From Bacillota bacterium (lineage in GTDB: Bacteria; Vulcanimicrobiota; JAJTBE01), in assembly GCA_021287065.1 (NCBI GenBank), contig JAJTBE010000092.1, positions 1 through 49,434 on the forward strand: a stretch of 49,434 nt of DNA, in the 5' to 3' direction. Under the pieces are notes generated by a model. The model was not told the DNA's origin. It saw only the letters and a list, made by a program, of their open reading frames with translations, and did no database searches. Positions 16,920 to 25,715 of this stretch are shown in pieces (position 1 is the first letter of the stretch; every line of letters starts with the position of its first letter). The translations under genes and the position numbers were made by a program.

Positions 16920-19850
16920 GTGGATAGAAGCCGACTTTTTATTAATCTTGCAAAATTCGCAATAATATTTGTAATACTGTTTACAGGAGAGAACTTAATG
17001 ATATCCGGATATGGAGATATTGGTTTTTCAGGTGTAATGGCAGCACCGCCCAGAGATGATCACAAAAACTGCACTCTGGAAATTAAAACATCGGGAAACA
17101 CCCTGACACCGGGGGCAAAAATATTCTTTGCCGCATTTGTGAAACATCCCGACGGAAAAACTGAGAATGTGGAACCTTCGTGGAAAATCGAAGCTGAAAA
17201 GCAAGGGGTTTCCATAAACAGGGAAGGCGTTCTTTCAGGCTCATTTCTTATGAAGGCTAACCCCGGCGAAACAATTAAAATCACTTCCTCATGGCACAAT
17301 CTCAAAGGGGAAAAGATAATTAAAATCGCAGGGTCCACAGACCTGCCCGGACTCCACCGTGTTCATTTTTTCAGGTTTGATAATGACTACAGAGGCTGGA
17401 ATATCTGGAACTGGGGAAATATTCCCGCAGCCCGTCAGGTTAATTTTGCAGAAAAAACCGATTTCGGAGTTATGGCTGTTGTTGAAGGAAAAAATGCAAT
17501 CATCAGGCTCGGCGACTGGCAGGCTAAAGCCACCGGAGATCTTGGCCTCGATGGAAAAAGCGATGTTTTTATAGTTGAAGGTGATTCGAAAGAATATGTA
17601 AACTTCAGGGAAGCCCTTGCAGCAGCAAGACCCCGTGTGTTTGCAGCGATGATGGATTCACCGGACCGGGTAAGGGTTTATCTCAGCAATTCTCCATCTG
17701 CACCGGAAAAATTCGAACTCACCGCAGACGGCGTGCCCATTGCTTATGTAACAGTAAAAGACAGGGTTTTCAATATAAACATCGATCCCAATTATCACCT
17801 GGATCCGTCAGCACTGTTTGAAGTAAGGTCATTTGGCGCTTATTCTCCGGGAAAAGTTACGCTCAGACGGGTTCTGGATAATTTTTATTATTCCGGAAAT
17901 GATATGGGAGTTACATTTACGGAGAATAAAATAAACCTCCGCCTCTGGGCTCCCACAGCGAGAAATGTAAGCGTAATGATATATGACTCATGGAACAGCG
18001 GCGATGAATCAGGCAGGGAAATTCCAATGCACCGTTCTCCTGCAGCAGACGGAACATGGACTATTTCCCTCGATAAACACTCATTTTATGGCAAACTGTT
18101 CAAATACAGGCTTATTTTCAATCCCGGCACTTCATACGAAAAGATAACCTATGCAGTTGACCCCTATGCTTATGCAATTACAGCCAACGGAAGAAAAGCG
18201 GCCCTTGTGGATATAAAATCAGATTCCGCAGCTCTTCCCGAAAACTGGAAGCCTTCGCAAAAACCTGCATTCAAATCACCTGTCGATGCAATCCTCTATG
18301 AACTTCATGTCCGTGATTTTTCAACAGACCACAATTCAGGGGTAAAACCTGAATTCAGAGGCAAGTATCTTGCGTTCACCCAGACGGGAACAACCCTCAA
18401 AGGCAATCCTAAAGTTAAAACCGGAATCGACCACCTTGCAGAACTTGGAATCACCCATCTCCATCTTCTGCCGGTTTATGATTTTGCTTCCGTTGATGAA
18501 ACAAAACTCAGCGATCCTTCCGCCAACCATTACAACTGGGGATACGACCCCCAGAATTACAACGCCCCCGAAGGCTCATACTCCACGGATCCCTTCAACC
18601 CCGCCTGCAGGGTGAATGAATTCCGCCGTATGGTTCAGGCTCTTCACGATAAAAATATAAGAGTTGTTATGGATGTGGTTTATAACCACACCATGGACAA
18701 CAGCGCTTTTGATCCCATTGTCCCCGGCTATTACTACCGCAGCGACGATTTGGGCAGATACAGCAACGGTTCAGGCTGCGGCAACGAAGTTGCCTCTGAA
18801 AGGCCGATGGTCAGAAAATTCATAATCGACTCAGTAAAACACTGGGCTGAAGATTATTCAATAGACGGTTTCAGATTCGACCTTATGGGAATCATTGACC
18901 GCCAGACAATGGTTATGCTTACTGATGAACTTCACAGGATGGATCCTTCGATCATCGTTTATGGCGAACCATGGGGAGGCGGATGGTCAACCCTTCACGG
19001 AGATATGCAGACGGTGAAGGGATCACAGAGAGGGCAGGCTTTCTCGGTGTTTAACGATAATATCCGCAATTCCATCAGAGGCAATAACGATGCGCCTCAC
19101 CCCGCACATGGATTTGTTACGGGGAAACTTGCGGACGCCGGACAGGTTCTGAAGGGAATTATCGGCTCGGTAACCGATTTCACCTGTAAGCCTTCTGAAA
19201 CCATCAATTATGTTTCGTGCCACGACAACTTCTGTATATGGGATCAGATTATAGCGTCACTGGGGCACGATTTCCCACACGATCCCTATGTGGCAATGAG
19301 AAACGATGATATTAAGAAAGACGAAATGGCTGATTCGAGGGTTAAAAGAGCGGTTCTTGCCAACGCCATCGTTCTTACTTCACAGGGTATAGCTTTCATC
19401 CATGCCGGGGAAGAGATTCTCCGCACAAAATACGGCTGCCACAACAGCTACAACGCCGGCGATGAAATCAATATGATCCGCTGGAACTGGAAAGAAAACT
19501 ATTATGATGTTTTCAGATATTATCAGGGGCTTATTAAACTCCGCAGGGAGCACCCCGCTTTCAGAATGAACAGCGAGATGGATATCAGAAAACATTTCTC
19601 CCTGCTGGAATGCCACGGCAAAATGATTGCTTACGCCCTGACCGTCCATGCCAACGGCGATCACTGGAAGCATATTATTGTGGTAATCAATCCCTACACC
19701 ACAGCCCACGAATTCCACCTTCCCAGGGGAAAATGGCATATAGTGGTCAATCACAGGGAAGCGGGAACAACACCCGTAAAAACCGGAGATTCAAAAGCAG
19801 AGGGAAAAGTCAGGGTACAGGGAATCTCAATGATGGTTCTTTATCAATAG
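16920..19850 (+). CDS. pulA: Secreted type I pullulanase (GH13)
   Basis: Debranching enzyme that hydrolyses alpha-1,6 bonds of pullulan, starch or glycogen fragments. 976 residues: signal-like N-terminus (hydrophobic about 8-22 or to VMAAP near 42), a CBM41/PUD-like starch-binding module (about 146-245, DYRGWNIWNWG), CBM48 (about 335-430, INLRLWAPTARNV), and the GH13 barrel from about 456. The type I pullulanase signature YNWGYDP is at about 538. Catalytic residues: nucleophile Asp654 (DGFRFD), acid/base Glu683 (YGEPW), Asp769 (SCHDN). The start is GTG with GGGGGAG 6 bases ahead. Export indicates use of external glucan, though whether the protein is released or held on the surface is unknown. 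Confidence 0.92.
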   Translation: MDRSRLFINLAKFAIIFVILFTGENLMISGYGDIGFSGVMAAPPRDDHKNCTLEIKTSGNTLTPGAKIFFAAFVKHPDGKTENVEPSWKIEAEKQGVSINREGVLSGSFLMKANPGETIKITSSWHNLKGEKIIKIAGSTDLPGLHRVHFFRFDNDYRGWNIWNWGNIPAARQVNFAEKTDFGVMAVVEGKNAIIRLGDWQAKATGDLGLDGKSDVFIVEGDSKEYVNFREALAAARPRVFAAMMDSPDRVRVYLSNSPSAPEKFELTADGVPIAYVTVKDRVFNINIDPNYHLDPSALFEVRSFGAYSPGKVTLRRVLDNFYYSGNDMGVTFTENKINLRLWAPTARNVSVMIYDSWNSGDESGREIPMHRSPAADGTWTISLDKHSFYGKLFKYRLIFNPGTSYEKITYAVDPYAYAITANGRKAALVDIKSDSAALPENWKPSQKPAFKSPVDAILYELHVRDFSTDHNSGVKPEFRGKYLAFTQTGTTLKGNPKVKTGIDHLAELGITHLHLLPVYDFASVDETKLSDPSANHYNWGYDPQNYNAPEGSYSTDPFNPACRVNEFRRMVQALHDKNIRVVMDVVYNHTMDNSAFDPIVPGYYYRSDDLGRYSNGSGCGNEVASERPMVRKFIIDSVKHWAEDYSIDGFRFDLMGIIDRQTMVMLTDELHRMDPSIIVYGEPWGGGWSTLHGDMQTVKGSQRGQAFSVFNDNIRNSIRGNNDAPHPAHGFVTGKLADAGQVLKGIIGSVTDFTCKPSETINYVSCHDNFCIWDQIIASLGHDFPHDPYVAMRNDDIKKDEMADSRVKRAVLANAIVLTSQGIAFIHAGEEILRTKYGCHNSYNAGDEINMIRWNWKENYYDVFRYYQGLIKLRREHPAFRMNSEMDIRKHFSLLECHGKMIAYALTVHANGDHWKHIIVVINPYTTAHEFHLPRGKWHIVVNHREAGTTPVKTGDSKAEGKVRVQGISMMVLYQ

Positions 19851-19864
19851 TAAGGAAAGGAGAT

Positions 19865-19930
19865 ATGGCAGGGTTTTCAGGCTCTTTGGATTTCAAAGGG
19901 AGTCTTTATCAAAAAATCCCGCCATTGTGA
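19865..19930 (+). CDS. 21-codon upstream ORF before lpd
   Basis: The ATG at 19865 has a near-perfect Shine-Dalgarno (AAGGAAAGGAG). The frame reads MAGFSGSLDFKGSLYQKIPPL and stops at TGA (19928-19930). It is in the same frame as lpd, separated from it only by TGA ATA AAT, while lpd itself has no Shine-Dalgarno. It may be a leader peptide coupling ribosomes onto lpd. Read-through would give an N-terminal extension, but TGA is a normal stop elsewhere in the window. Confidence 0.5.
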   Translation: MAGFSGSLDFKGSLYQKIPPL

Positions 19931-19936
19931 ATAAAT

Positions 19937-21325
19937 ATGAATTATGATTTTGATCTTATAGTTATCGGTGCCGGTCCCGGCGGTTATGTTTCAGCTATCA
20001 GAGCTTCCCAGCTTGGTCTGAAGGCTGCTGTGGTGGAAAAGGACAAACCCGGCGGAGTCTGCCTCAATGTAGGCTGCATCCCTTCCAAGTCGCTGATTCA
20101 TAATGCGGATGTTTTCCGCCATATCTCAGACCTTCAGGATATGGGAATTAAGGTTGATAAGTCTGAGTTTAACTACAGAAAAGTTTTCAAAAAATCAAGA
20201 AAAGCAGCAGACACCCTTTCGAAAGGTGTTAACTTCCTCCTGAAAAAGAACAACATCGAACTGATTCAGGGTGAAGCCCGGATAGCAGGGGGCAACAGCA
20301 TAGTGCTCAATGACGGAAAGATTCTTTCCGCTAAAAATATAATCATAGCCACCGGTTCACGCCCCAGAATTATCCCCGGATTTGAGTTCGACGAACAGCG
20401 GGTTCTGTCTTCAACAGGCGCCCTTATGCTGGAGGAACTGCCGAAGAGTATGATGATTCTCGGTGCCGGCGCTATCGGCGTTGAATTTGCCCATGTATTC
20501 AGCTCATTTGGTGTGGAGATTCACCTTGTTGAAATGATGGACAGAATTCTGCCACTTGAAGACGAAGAAACAGTGGAAGTAATCAACAGATCATTCAGAA
20601 AACGGGGCATAAAGATCTATACCGCCACAAAAGCTCTTTCCCTTGAAAAAGCACCGGAAGAACTCCATATTGTTCTTGAAGGAAAAGACGGAGAGAAAAA
20701 AATCGTCAGCGTTGAAAAGATGCTTGTAGCTGTGGGAAGAGCGCCTAATTCGGAAAATCTTGATCTGGAAAAAGCCGGAATTAAAACCGAGAGAGGTTTT
20801 ATACCCACAGGCGATTATTATGTAACATCATCTCCCTGCATCTATGCCATCGGCGATGTTATCAACACCCCTCTTCTCGCCCATGTAGCATCAAAAGAAG
20901 GGGAAATAGCTGTGGAACATATTGCAGGACACGAAACTCCGAAAAGAATCGATCCCAATAGCATTCCCGGTGCCGTTTACTGCGAACCTCAGATCGGCAG
21001 CTTCGGTTATACCGAGTGGAAAGCTAAACAGGAAGGCATAGAATATGCCAAAGCTGTGTTCCCTTACAGAGGAGCGGGTAAATCGGTGGCAATCGAGCAG
21101 CCTGACGGTATGGCGAAGGTTCTGTATAATCCCAAAACGAAGGAAATCATCGGCGCATCGGTGGTTGGAGCAGAAGCTACCGAACTGGTTCACGAAATAC
21201 TTCTTGCAAAAACCGCAGAGCTTCTCCCTGAAGATATAGCCACGATGATTCATGCCCATCCCACACTATCGGAATCAGTGATGGAAGTAATGAGAGCTGT
21301 TGAAGGCTGGGCTATTCATGCTTGA
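19937..21325 (+). CDS. lpdA: Dihydrolipoyl dehydrogenase
   Basis: FAD-dependent E3 component that re-oxidises dihydrolipoamide of 2-oxoacid dehydrogenase complexes or the glycine cleavage system, with NAD+. 462 residues: FAD site GAGPGG (11-16), redox disulfide Cys42/Cys47 in GGVCLNVGCIPS, NAD-binding GAGAIGVEFAH near 180, second FAD motif YAIGDV near 300, and the active-site pair His441/Glu446 in HAHPTLSES. No E1/E2 genes are nearby, so the complex served is unknown. The ATG has no SD; translation probably depends on the 21-codon ORF before it. The 3' end overlaps the next gene by 8 bases. Confidence 0.93.
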   Translation: MNYDFDLIVIGAGPGGYVSAIRASQLGLKAAVVEKDKPGGVCLNVGCIPSKSLIHNADVFRHISDLQDMGIKVDKSEFNYRKVFKKSRKAADTLSKGVNFLLKKNNIELIQGEARIAGGNSIVLNDGKILSAKNIIIATGSRPRIIPGFEFDEQRVLSSTGALMLEELPKSMMILGAGAIGVEFAHVFSSFGVEIHLVEMMDRILPLEDEETVEVINRSFRKRGIKIYTATKALSLEKAPEELHIVLEGKDGEKKIVSVEKMLVAVGRAPNSENLDLEKAGIKTERGFIPTGDYYVTSSPCIYAIGDVINTPLLAHVASKEGEIAVEHIAGHETPKRIDPNSIPGAVYCEPQIGSFGYTEWKAKQEGIEYAKAVFPYRGAGKSVAIEQPDGMAKVLYNPKTKEIIGASVVGAEATELVHEILLAKTAELLPEDIATMIHAHPTLSESVMEVMRAVEGWAIHA

Positions 21326-22103
21326 TAAAATTATCCATATAGCGGAAAAAACCGGAAAAATACTGGCGGAAAACCTTCAGAAATCGGTCCATATTGATTA
21401 CAAAGGCACTGTTGACCTGGTAACGGAAATGGATCTTCTTTCGGAGAAGATGATAACCGATTTTCTGAAGGAGAATTTTCCCGATCACAGGATCGTGGCT
21501 GAGGAAGGCACAGAGAGCGTTCAGGAATCAGAGTATGTCTGGTATATAGATCCTCTGGACGGAACAACCAACTACGCCCACCATGTGCCCTGGTTCGCCA
21601 TATCCATAGCGCTGGTGAAAAACGGAGTTCCGGTGGCAGGGGTGGTTCACAATCCCGCTAACGGAGATATGTTCTCTGCTGAAGAAGGCAAAGGATCTTT
21701 TCGCAACGGAAAACCTATGCAGGTAACACAGAGGACGGAGCTTCTCAAATGCCTGCTCAGCACCGGTTTTCCCTATAAAATCCACGAAAGATACGACCGG
21801 GTTACAGGTTTATTCGGCAGATTCGTAAAAGAATGTCAGGGAATACGGCGTTTCGGCGCCGCCGCCCTCGACCTTGCCTATGTGGCTGCGGGAATATACG
21901 ACGGCTACTGGGAGGAAGGACTCAAACCCTGGGACACTGCAGCGGGAATTCTTCTCATTAAGGAAGCCGGCGGCAGGGTTACGGACTATACCGGAAACGA
22001 ATATAAAATCGGCTCCGATACAATTACAGCTTCAAACGGGTATATACATGATATAATGCTTCAGACTATAAACGAAAAGGAGCCGGTCAGGGGAGGAATC
22101 TGA
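21318..22103 (+). CDS. Inositol-1-monophosphatase family phosphatase (SuhB/CysQ/FBPase IV type)
   Basis: Mg/Li-sensitive sugar or nucleotide phosphatase, 261 residues. Metal-binding motifs are complete: Glu62-Glu63 (AEEGT), DPLDGTTNY (78-86) and WDTAAG (205-210). Substrates of this family include inositol-1-P, fructose-1,6-bisphosphate, and 3'-phosphoadenosine 5'-phosphate. The ATG at 21318 is preferred over an in-frame TTG at 21300 because ATGCTTGA overlaps the lpd stop and the protein then starts as relatives do. It is followed immediately by the zinc-ribbon gene. Confidence 0.88.
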   Translation: MLDKIIHIAEKTGKILAENLQKSVHIDYKGTVDLVTEMDLLSEKMITDFLKENFPDHRIVAEEGTESVQESEYVWYIDPLDGTTNYAHHVPWFAISIALVKNGVPVAGVVHNPANGDMFSAEEGKGSFRNGKPMQVTQRTELLKCLLSTGFPYKIHERYDRVTGLFGRFVKECQGIRRFGAAALDLAYVAAGIYDGYWEEGLKPWDTAAGILLIKEAGGRVTDYTGNEYKIGSDTITASNGYIHDIMLQTINEKEPVRGGI

Positions 22104-22104
22104 T

Positions 22105-22293
22105 TTGCGGTGTTCCGATTGCAATAAACAATTTTCATACAACCTCAAAGAGTTCAGCGACGGAAGGCGCACTCTTTTTCTTTGTGATATGTGCAGAGCT
22201 GAGCGGGAATGGAAACAATCCGACGGCAGAATCACCCTGCCCCCGAAGCCCGGATTATGGGAGCGTCTGAAAGGTCTGTTCCGCAAAAAATGA
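22105..22293 (+). CDS. Small zinc-ribbon protein
   Basis: 62 residues starting at TTG, supported by GGGGAGGA 6-7 bases upstream. Two CxxC knuckles (Cys3/Cys6 and Cys27/Cys30: RCSDC, LCDMC) form a treble-clef or ribbon zinc site. The C-terminus is basic (WERLKGLFRKK). It starts one base after the phosphatase stop and overlaps the deacetylase start (ATGA), so it is a member of the operon. Function unknown. Confidence 0.7.
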   Translation: MRCSDCNKQFSYNLKEFSDGRRTLFLCDMCRAEREWKQSDGRITLPPKPGLWERLKGLFRKK

Positions 22294-23222
22294 CTCTGTT
22301 TTTCGTTTGTTTTTCAATAATTCTTCTCACAGGTCTGGTCGTATTCTGGATAAGCCAGTATATCAGGATTAACTTTCCCACCTGGTTTATTATCGCAGGC
22401 TCGCTTTCAGTTGGGGCTGTAATTGCCGATTTCCTGGGGGCATCTTCTTTTTATCTCTATCACTCCCCCTCAGGATTGTATTTTTCAATTGTTCTGTTTC
22501 TCATTTCCCTTGTTTCCATAGATATTTTCAGATATTTTTACGAACACAGGGGATTCGGAAAAGGCAGAACCCTGATGCGGAGGCTTTCTCCAAAAGAGAC
22601 GGCACAAAATACAGAAACAGGTTCAGACAACAGTGAGACTGGAAAAAAACACTGCCTGCTCACCTTTGACGACGGTCCCTCAGCCCAGTGGACTCCGGGA
22701 ATTCTGAAAGTTCTGAAAGATAATAATATATACGCTATATTTTTTCTTGTAGGAAACCATATCCGCCAGAATCCTGAAACAGCAGGGATGATAGAAGAAT
22801 ACGGATGTGAAGCTGCGGTTCATTCGGACAGTCATAAACCTCTTCCTTTTCTCTTTTCTTCGCAGTTAAATGCAGAGCTGAAAAATAACTTTGAAATAAT
22901 TGAAAAAATAACAAGAAAACGCCCGGAATTCTTCAGACCTCCCTGGGGGCTTTATAACAGAGAAGTTCTTGAAATAGCGGAATCACTTGGCTTAAAGACA
23001 ATTCTATGGAGCAGATCCAGCATCGACTGGAAAGAAAAAAATTCTGATAAGATTCTGTCCAATGCATTGCCGGACATAAAATCAGGGGAGATTTTCCTGT
23101 TTCATGACGGCTGCAAACCCGGGGCAACCCGGCAGGCTACTCTCGAATCAATTCCTGTTTTTATACAAAAACTCTATGAATTGGACTTTCATTTTGATTC
23201 GTTTTATGATATAAAGAATTAA
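22290..23222 (+). CDS. Membrane-anchored polysaccharide deacetylase (NodB/CE4)
   Basis: 310 residues. Two or three N-terminal membrane helices (about 2-22, 32-50, 62-80) are followed by a charged linker and a NodB domain (about 120-305). CE4 motifs: LTFDDGPS (124-131, catalytic base and metal Asp), metal ligands His178 and His182 (VHSDSHKP), RPPWG (216-220), LFHDG (270-274). It probably removes N-acetyl groups from peptidoglycan or a surface glycan. The frame is open further upstream inside the zinc-ribbon gene; the ATG at 22290, overlapping that gene's stop, is the sensible start. Confidence 0.87.
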   Translation: MTLFFVCFSIILLTGLVVFWISQYIRINFPTWFIIAGSLSVGAVIADFLGASSFYLYHSPSGLYFSIVLFLISLVSIDIFRYFYEHRGFGKGRTLMRRLSPKETAQNTETGSDNSETGKKHCLLTFDDGPSAQWTPGILKVLKDNNIYAIFFLVGNHIRQNPETAGMIEEYGCEAAVHSDSHKPLPFLFSSQLNAELKNNFEIIEKITRKRPEFFRPPWGLYNREVLEIAESLGLKTILWSRSSIDWKEKNSDKILSNALPDIKSGEIFLFHDGCKPGATRQATLESIPVFIQKLYELDFHFDSFYDIKN

Positions 23223-23306
23223 CATCAACAGGTTGTCCATGATAAATAAATATGGGCATAAACATAATAGTATAAAAAATTATATTTTTTCCGGAGGACC
23301 GACTCC

Positions 23307-23510
23307 TTGAAAACAGCCCGTAAGTTTCTGATATTAACAATATTGCTGGCAGTTTTACTATGTCTGTTCTTTAATATGCCTCCCCAGTTTGAATCGGCAA
23401 AAGACGCCGTTGGGGTTTGCAGCATGATTGTATTGATTCTGTTTATGTCTTCCGTATGGAAATGGCGCAAATCGCTGACTCCGGAAGATTTTAAAGAAAT
23501 AGAACGATAA
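23307..23510 (+). CDS. Small hydrophobic membrane protein
   Basis: 67 residues from TTG, with GGAGG about 11 bases upstream. A membrane helix lies at about 7-24 and a second hydrophobic stretch at about 36-50, with a basic/acidic tail (KWRKSLTPEDFKEIER). A rho-independent terminator follows at 23534. I recognise no family. The SD and terminator placement support a real gene; the start is the least certain part. Confidence 0.5.
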   Translation: MKTARKFLILTILLAVLLCLFFNMPPQFESAKDAVGVCSMIVLILFMSSVWKWRKSLTPEDFKEIER

Positions 23511-23533
23511 GTTAAAAAGCAGCTTAAACTATT

Positions 23534-23561
23534 GAAGGCAAAGAGGATATGCCTTCTTTTT
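23534..23561 (+). terminator. Rho-independent terminator
   Basis: Perfect stem GAAGGCA / TGCCTTC with a 9-base loop followed by TTTTT. It closes the unit that runs from rfaE2 or pulA to the small membrane protein and separates it from the uridine phosphorylase gene. Confidence 0.85.
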
Positions 23562-23626
23562 ATTGAATGAATAAAGTTCCTTTTTAAATATCCCCAACAT
23601 TTTTAAAATAACAAGGAGGCAGTCCC

Positions 23627-24406
23627 TTGGAACATAATCACCAGAATTTAAGCGACTCAGAAGTCCAGTATCACGTATCCCTTAAAAAAGGAGATGTCGG
23701 AAAGTATGTTCTTCTGCCCGGCGATCCCGGCAGAGTGCCTCATATTGCCAAATATTTCGATTCAGCGGAGCATGTAGCTTCAAACCGTGAATATACCACA
23801 TACACCGGATATGTTGACGGAATTAAGATTTCCGCCACATCCACCGGAATCGGATGCCCTTCTGCAGCTATAGCCCTTGAGGAGCTGATCAGAGTCGGCG
23901 CAACCACATTCATCAGAGTAGGTACCGCAGGAGCACTTCAGAGAGAAGTGAAACTGGGTGATGTGGTCATTTCAACAGGCGCAATCAGAGAAGACGGAAC
24001 ATCCAAACAGTATGTGCCCACTTCATTCCCTGCCGTGGCAGATCTCGATGTAACCTGGGCGCTCAGAGAAGCGGCGAGAAAACTCGGCATAGGACACCAC
24101 TGCGGCGTTATGCACTGCAAGGATGCCTTCTATATTGAAGAACCCAAGGTTATACCTCAGGGAACCCACAACCTCCAGCTTTGGGAAACATGGACAAAAG
24201 CCAACACAATGGCAACATCCATGGAATCCTCAGCACTGTTCACCATCGGCACAATCCGCAAAGTCAGAGTCGGTGAAGTTACAGCTATCATCGGACTTAC
24301 TTATGATGACGCCCCGATTGTAAAAAAAGTCGGAGTTGAAGAAGCAATCAAAGTAGCAATCGAAGCAGTAAAACTTCTCCACAAATGGGATAACGAAAAA
24401 AACTGA
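23627..24406 (+). CDS. udp: Uridine phosphorylase
   Basis: Phosphorolysis of uridine to uracil and ribose 1-phosphate in pyrimidine salvage. 259 residues of the NP-I family: GDPGRVPHIAKYF (32-44) binds phosphate, VGTAGAL (about 97-103) is the family signature, and MESSALF (about 197-203) with its Glu contacts the ribose. It starts at TTG with AAGGAGG 7 bases upstream. Close relatives include purine nucleoside phosphorylase DeoD, but the PTSFPAVADLDVTWAL region and spacing fit uridine phosphorylases better. Confidence 0.88.
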   Translation: MEHNHQNLSDSEVQYHVSLKKGDVGKYVLLPGDPGRVPHIAKYFDSAEHVASNREYTTYTGYVDGIKISATSTGIGCPSAAIALEELIRVGATTFIRVGTAGALQREVKLGDVVISTGAIREDGTSKQYVPTSFPAVADLDVTWALREAARKLGIGHHCGVMHCKDAFYIEEPKVIPQGTHNLQLWETWTKANTMATSMESSALFTIGTIRKVRVGEVTAIIGLTYDDAPIVKKVGVEEAIKVAIEAVKLLHKWDNEKN

Positions 24407-24525
24407 TTTGAGTTTTTGTCCGGGGTCTGCTGATGCCTGAATACATGATTGGTTCCTGCCAAAGGATTTAATTTTGCGGCGTCGAAACATACCCCTTAGC
24501 GATTTCCCTTTAAGGAGGTCTTCGA

Positions 24526-24972
24526 ATGCACATCCCCACCGAGGATAAATTATTTGACCACGCCTGTTCTTTCAAGGATATGAAGCTCAGCGCCTTCAAT
24601 CCGAGAAGTCTTACATATTACTGCCAGATTTGCGGCGGAAAGTTCATTGTGGAAAAGGATATGAAAGACTGGGGAGAACTCTTCGGCGAACCCATTACCC
24701 TCAAGCTGAGCAAACGGGTGCTTGATAAGGTTCTGGAAGACCGTGAAGTTAAGGAACAGGAAGAGGAAGCTCTCATCCTGCAAAAGGAAAAGGAAGCAAT
24801 GGCAAGAGCTGAAGAAGCAAGGCATAAAGCTGAATTTGCCCGGAAACAGGACGAAGAGGAAAAACAGAAAAAGATGCAGGAACTTCAGAAAGAAGCTGAA
24901 GAAGCAATGAGACGGGAAGCTGAGGAAGCAGCCCGGACATCCGCAGATCAGCCCCAGCCTGAAGAAGAATGA
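24526..24972 (+). CDS. Charged coiled-coil protein with N-terminal zinc-knuckle-like segment
   Basis: 148 residues. The first 60 contain Cys14 and a CxxC (YYCQICGGKF, about 32-41) that might bind zinc. From about residue 70 to 135 the chain is an uninterrupted charged helix (E, K, A, Q rich), predicted coiled coil, ending in an acidic tail. AAGGAGG lies about 9 bases before the ATG. No signal peptide. It is followed by the long inverted repeat at 24992. No known family; composition alone gives weak hits to many coiled coils. Confidence 0.65.
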   Translation: MHIPTEDKLFDHACSFKDMKLSAFNPRSLTYYCQICGGKFIVEKDMKDWGELFGEPITLKLSKRVLDKVLEDREVKEQEEEALILQKEKEAMARAEEARHKAEFARKQDEEEKQKKMQELQKEAEEAMRREAEEAARTSADQPQPEEE

Positions 24973-24991
24973 TAATCTGAATATATTTACA

Positions 24992-25125
24992 AAAAGAGGC
25001 TGTCCCCAGAGAAGAAACAACTGAAATAATCCTGAACCTGTTTCAGGATTCGGTTAAAGCAGAATTTTTATAAACCGGAAAAATATCGGTTTGGAAAAAT
25101 CCTGACTTTGGGGACAGCCTCTTTT
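24992..25125. repeat. Long perfect inverted repeat with internal hairpins (terminator or MITE)
   Basis: A perfect 17-base inverted repeat, AAAAGAGGCTGTCCCCA at 24992-25008 and its complement at 25109-25125, encloses a hairpin AATCCTGAA / TTCAGGATT (25028-25050) and another AAACCG / CGGTTT (25072-25092). AATCCTGA recurs at 25098 and could pair with the same TTCAGGATT, giving an alternative fold. A and T tracts flank it, so it can terminate in both directions. Similar-looking stems with GAGGCTT or GGCTGTTC occur at 32424 and 35625. Confidence 0.7.
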
Positions 25126-25160
25126 ATTTATAAAACACCGGATATCCTCAGGAGAAGTAA

Positions 25161-25625
25161 ATGATTATTAAAACCGCAGATTCTGCAGAAATGTTGGATC
25201 TGGTTCGCAAAATATTTTGCGAGTATCAACGTTCCATAGGGATAGACCTTGAATTTCAGGATTTTAAGGAAGAACTGGCAAACCTGCCCGGAAAATACAG
25301 TCCTCCCCAGGGCAGGCTTTATATAGGGTATATTGGTGAAAAACCTGCAGGGTGTATTGCTCTCAGACCAATGAAAGAAAAAGGACAGTGCGAAATGAAA
25401 AGGCTTTTCGTCCGTCCTGAGTTCAGAGGGAAAAATGCAGGAAAACAACTGGCGGAAAAAATCATAGCTGACGCAAGAGAAATCGGTTATTCACAAATGT
25501 TTCTCGACACACTCACATCTATGACCTCAGCCAGGGAACTTTATACATCCCTTGGTTTTAAGCCAACGGAGCCTTACTGTTACAATCCGTTTGAGAATGC
25601 AGAGTATTTCAGACTGGATCTATGA
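25161..25625 (+). CDS. GNAT-family N-acetyltransferase
   Basis: 154 residues of the acetyl-CoA-dependent GNAT fold. Motif A is clear: MKRLFVRPEFRGKNAGKQLAEKII (about 79-102) has the R-x-x-G-x-G/A pyrophosphate loop. ARELYTSLGFKPTEPY (about 130-145) is the usual motif B with its Tyr. AGGAGAAG is placed well before the ATG. It is monocistronic by position, after the inverted repeat. The acceptor substrate is unknown. Confidence 0.85.
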   Translation: MIIKTADSAEMLDLVRKIFCEYQRSIGIDLEFQDFKEELANLPGKYSPPQGRLYIGYIGEKPAGCIALRPMKEKGQCEMKRLFVRPEFRGKNAGKQLAEKIIADAREIGYSQMFLDTLTSMTSARELYTSLGFKPTEPYCYNPFENAEYFRLDL

Positions 25626-25715
25626 AGGAGTGATGAAAAAAACTTCTACAGGATAAAAAATGCCCGTTAAGAAACACTAAGTATGTAAAAATTCAGACAT
25701 GAACTGGGGGTTAAT

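Noticed and set aside
19928-19930. TGA as selenocysteine or reassigned codon between the leader ORF and lpd
   Set aside because: Several intact genes here end in TGA, no SECIS-like stem follows, and lpd is complete without the extension.
22209-22289. 27-codon extension of the polysaccharide deacetylase
   Set aside because: Overlaps the zinc-ribbon gene in another frame; the ATG at 22290 forms a normal ATGA junction.
24992-25125. Insertion sequence
   Set aside because: Only 134 bases and no coding capacity; at most a non-autonomous derivative.
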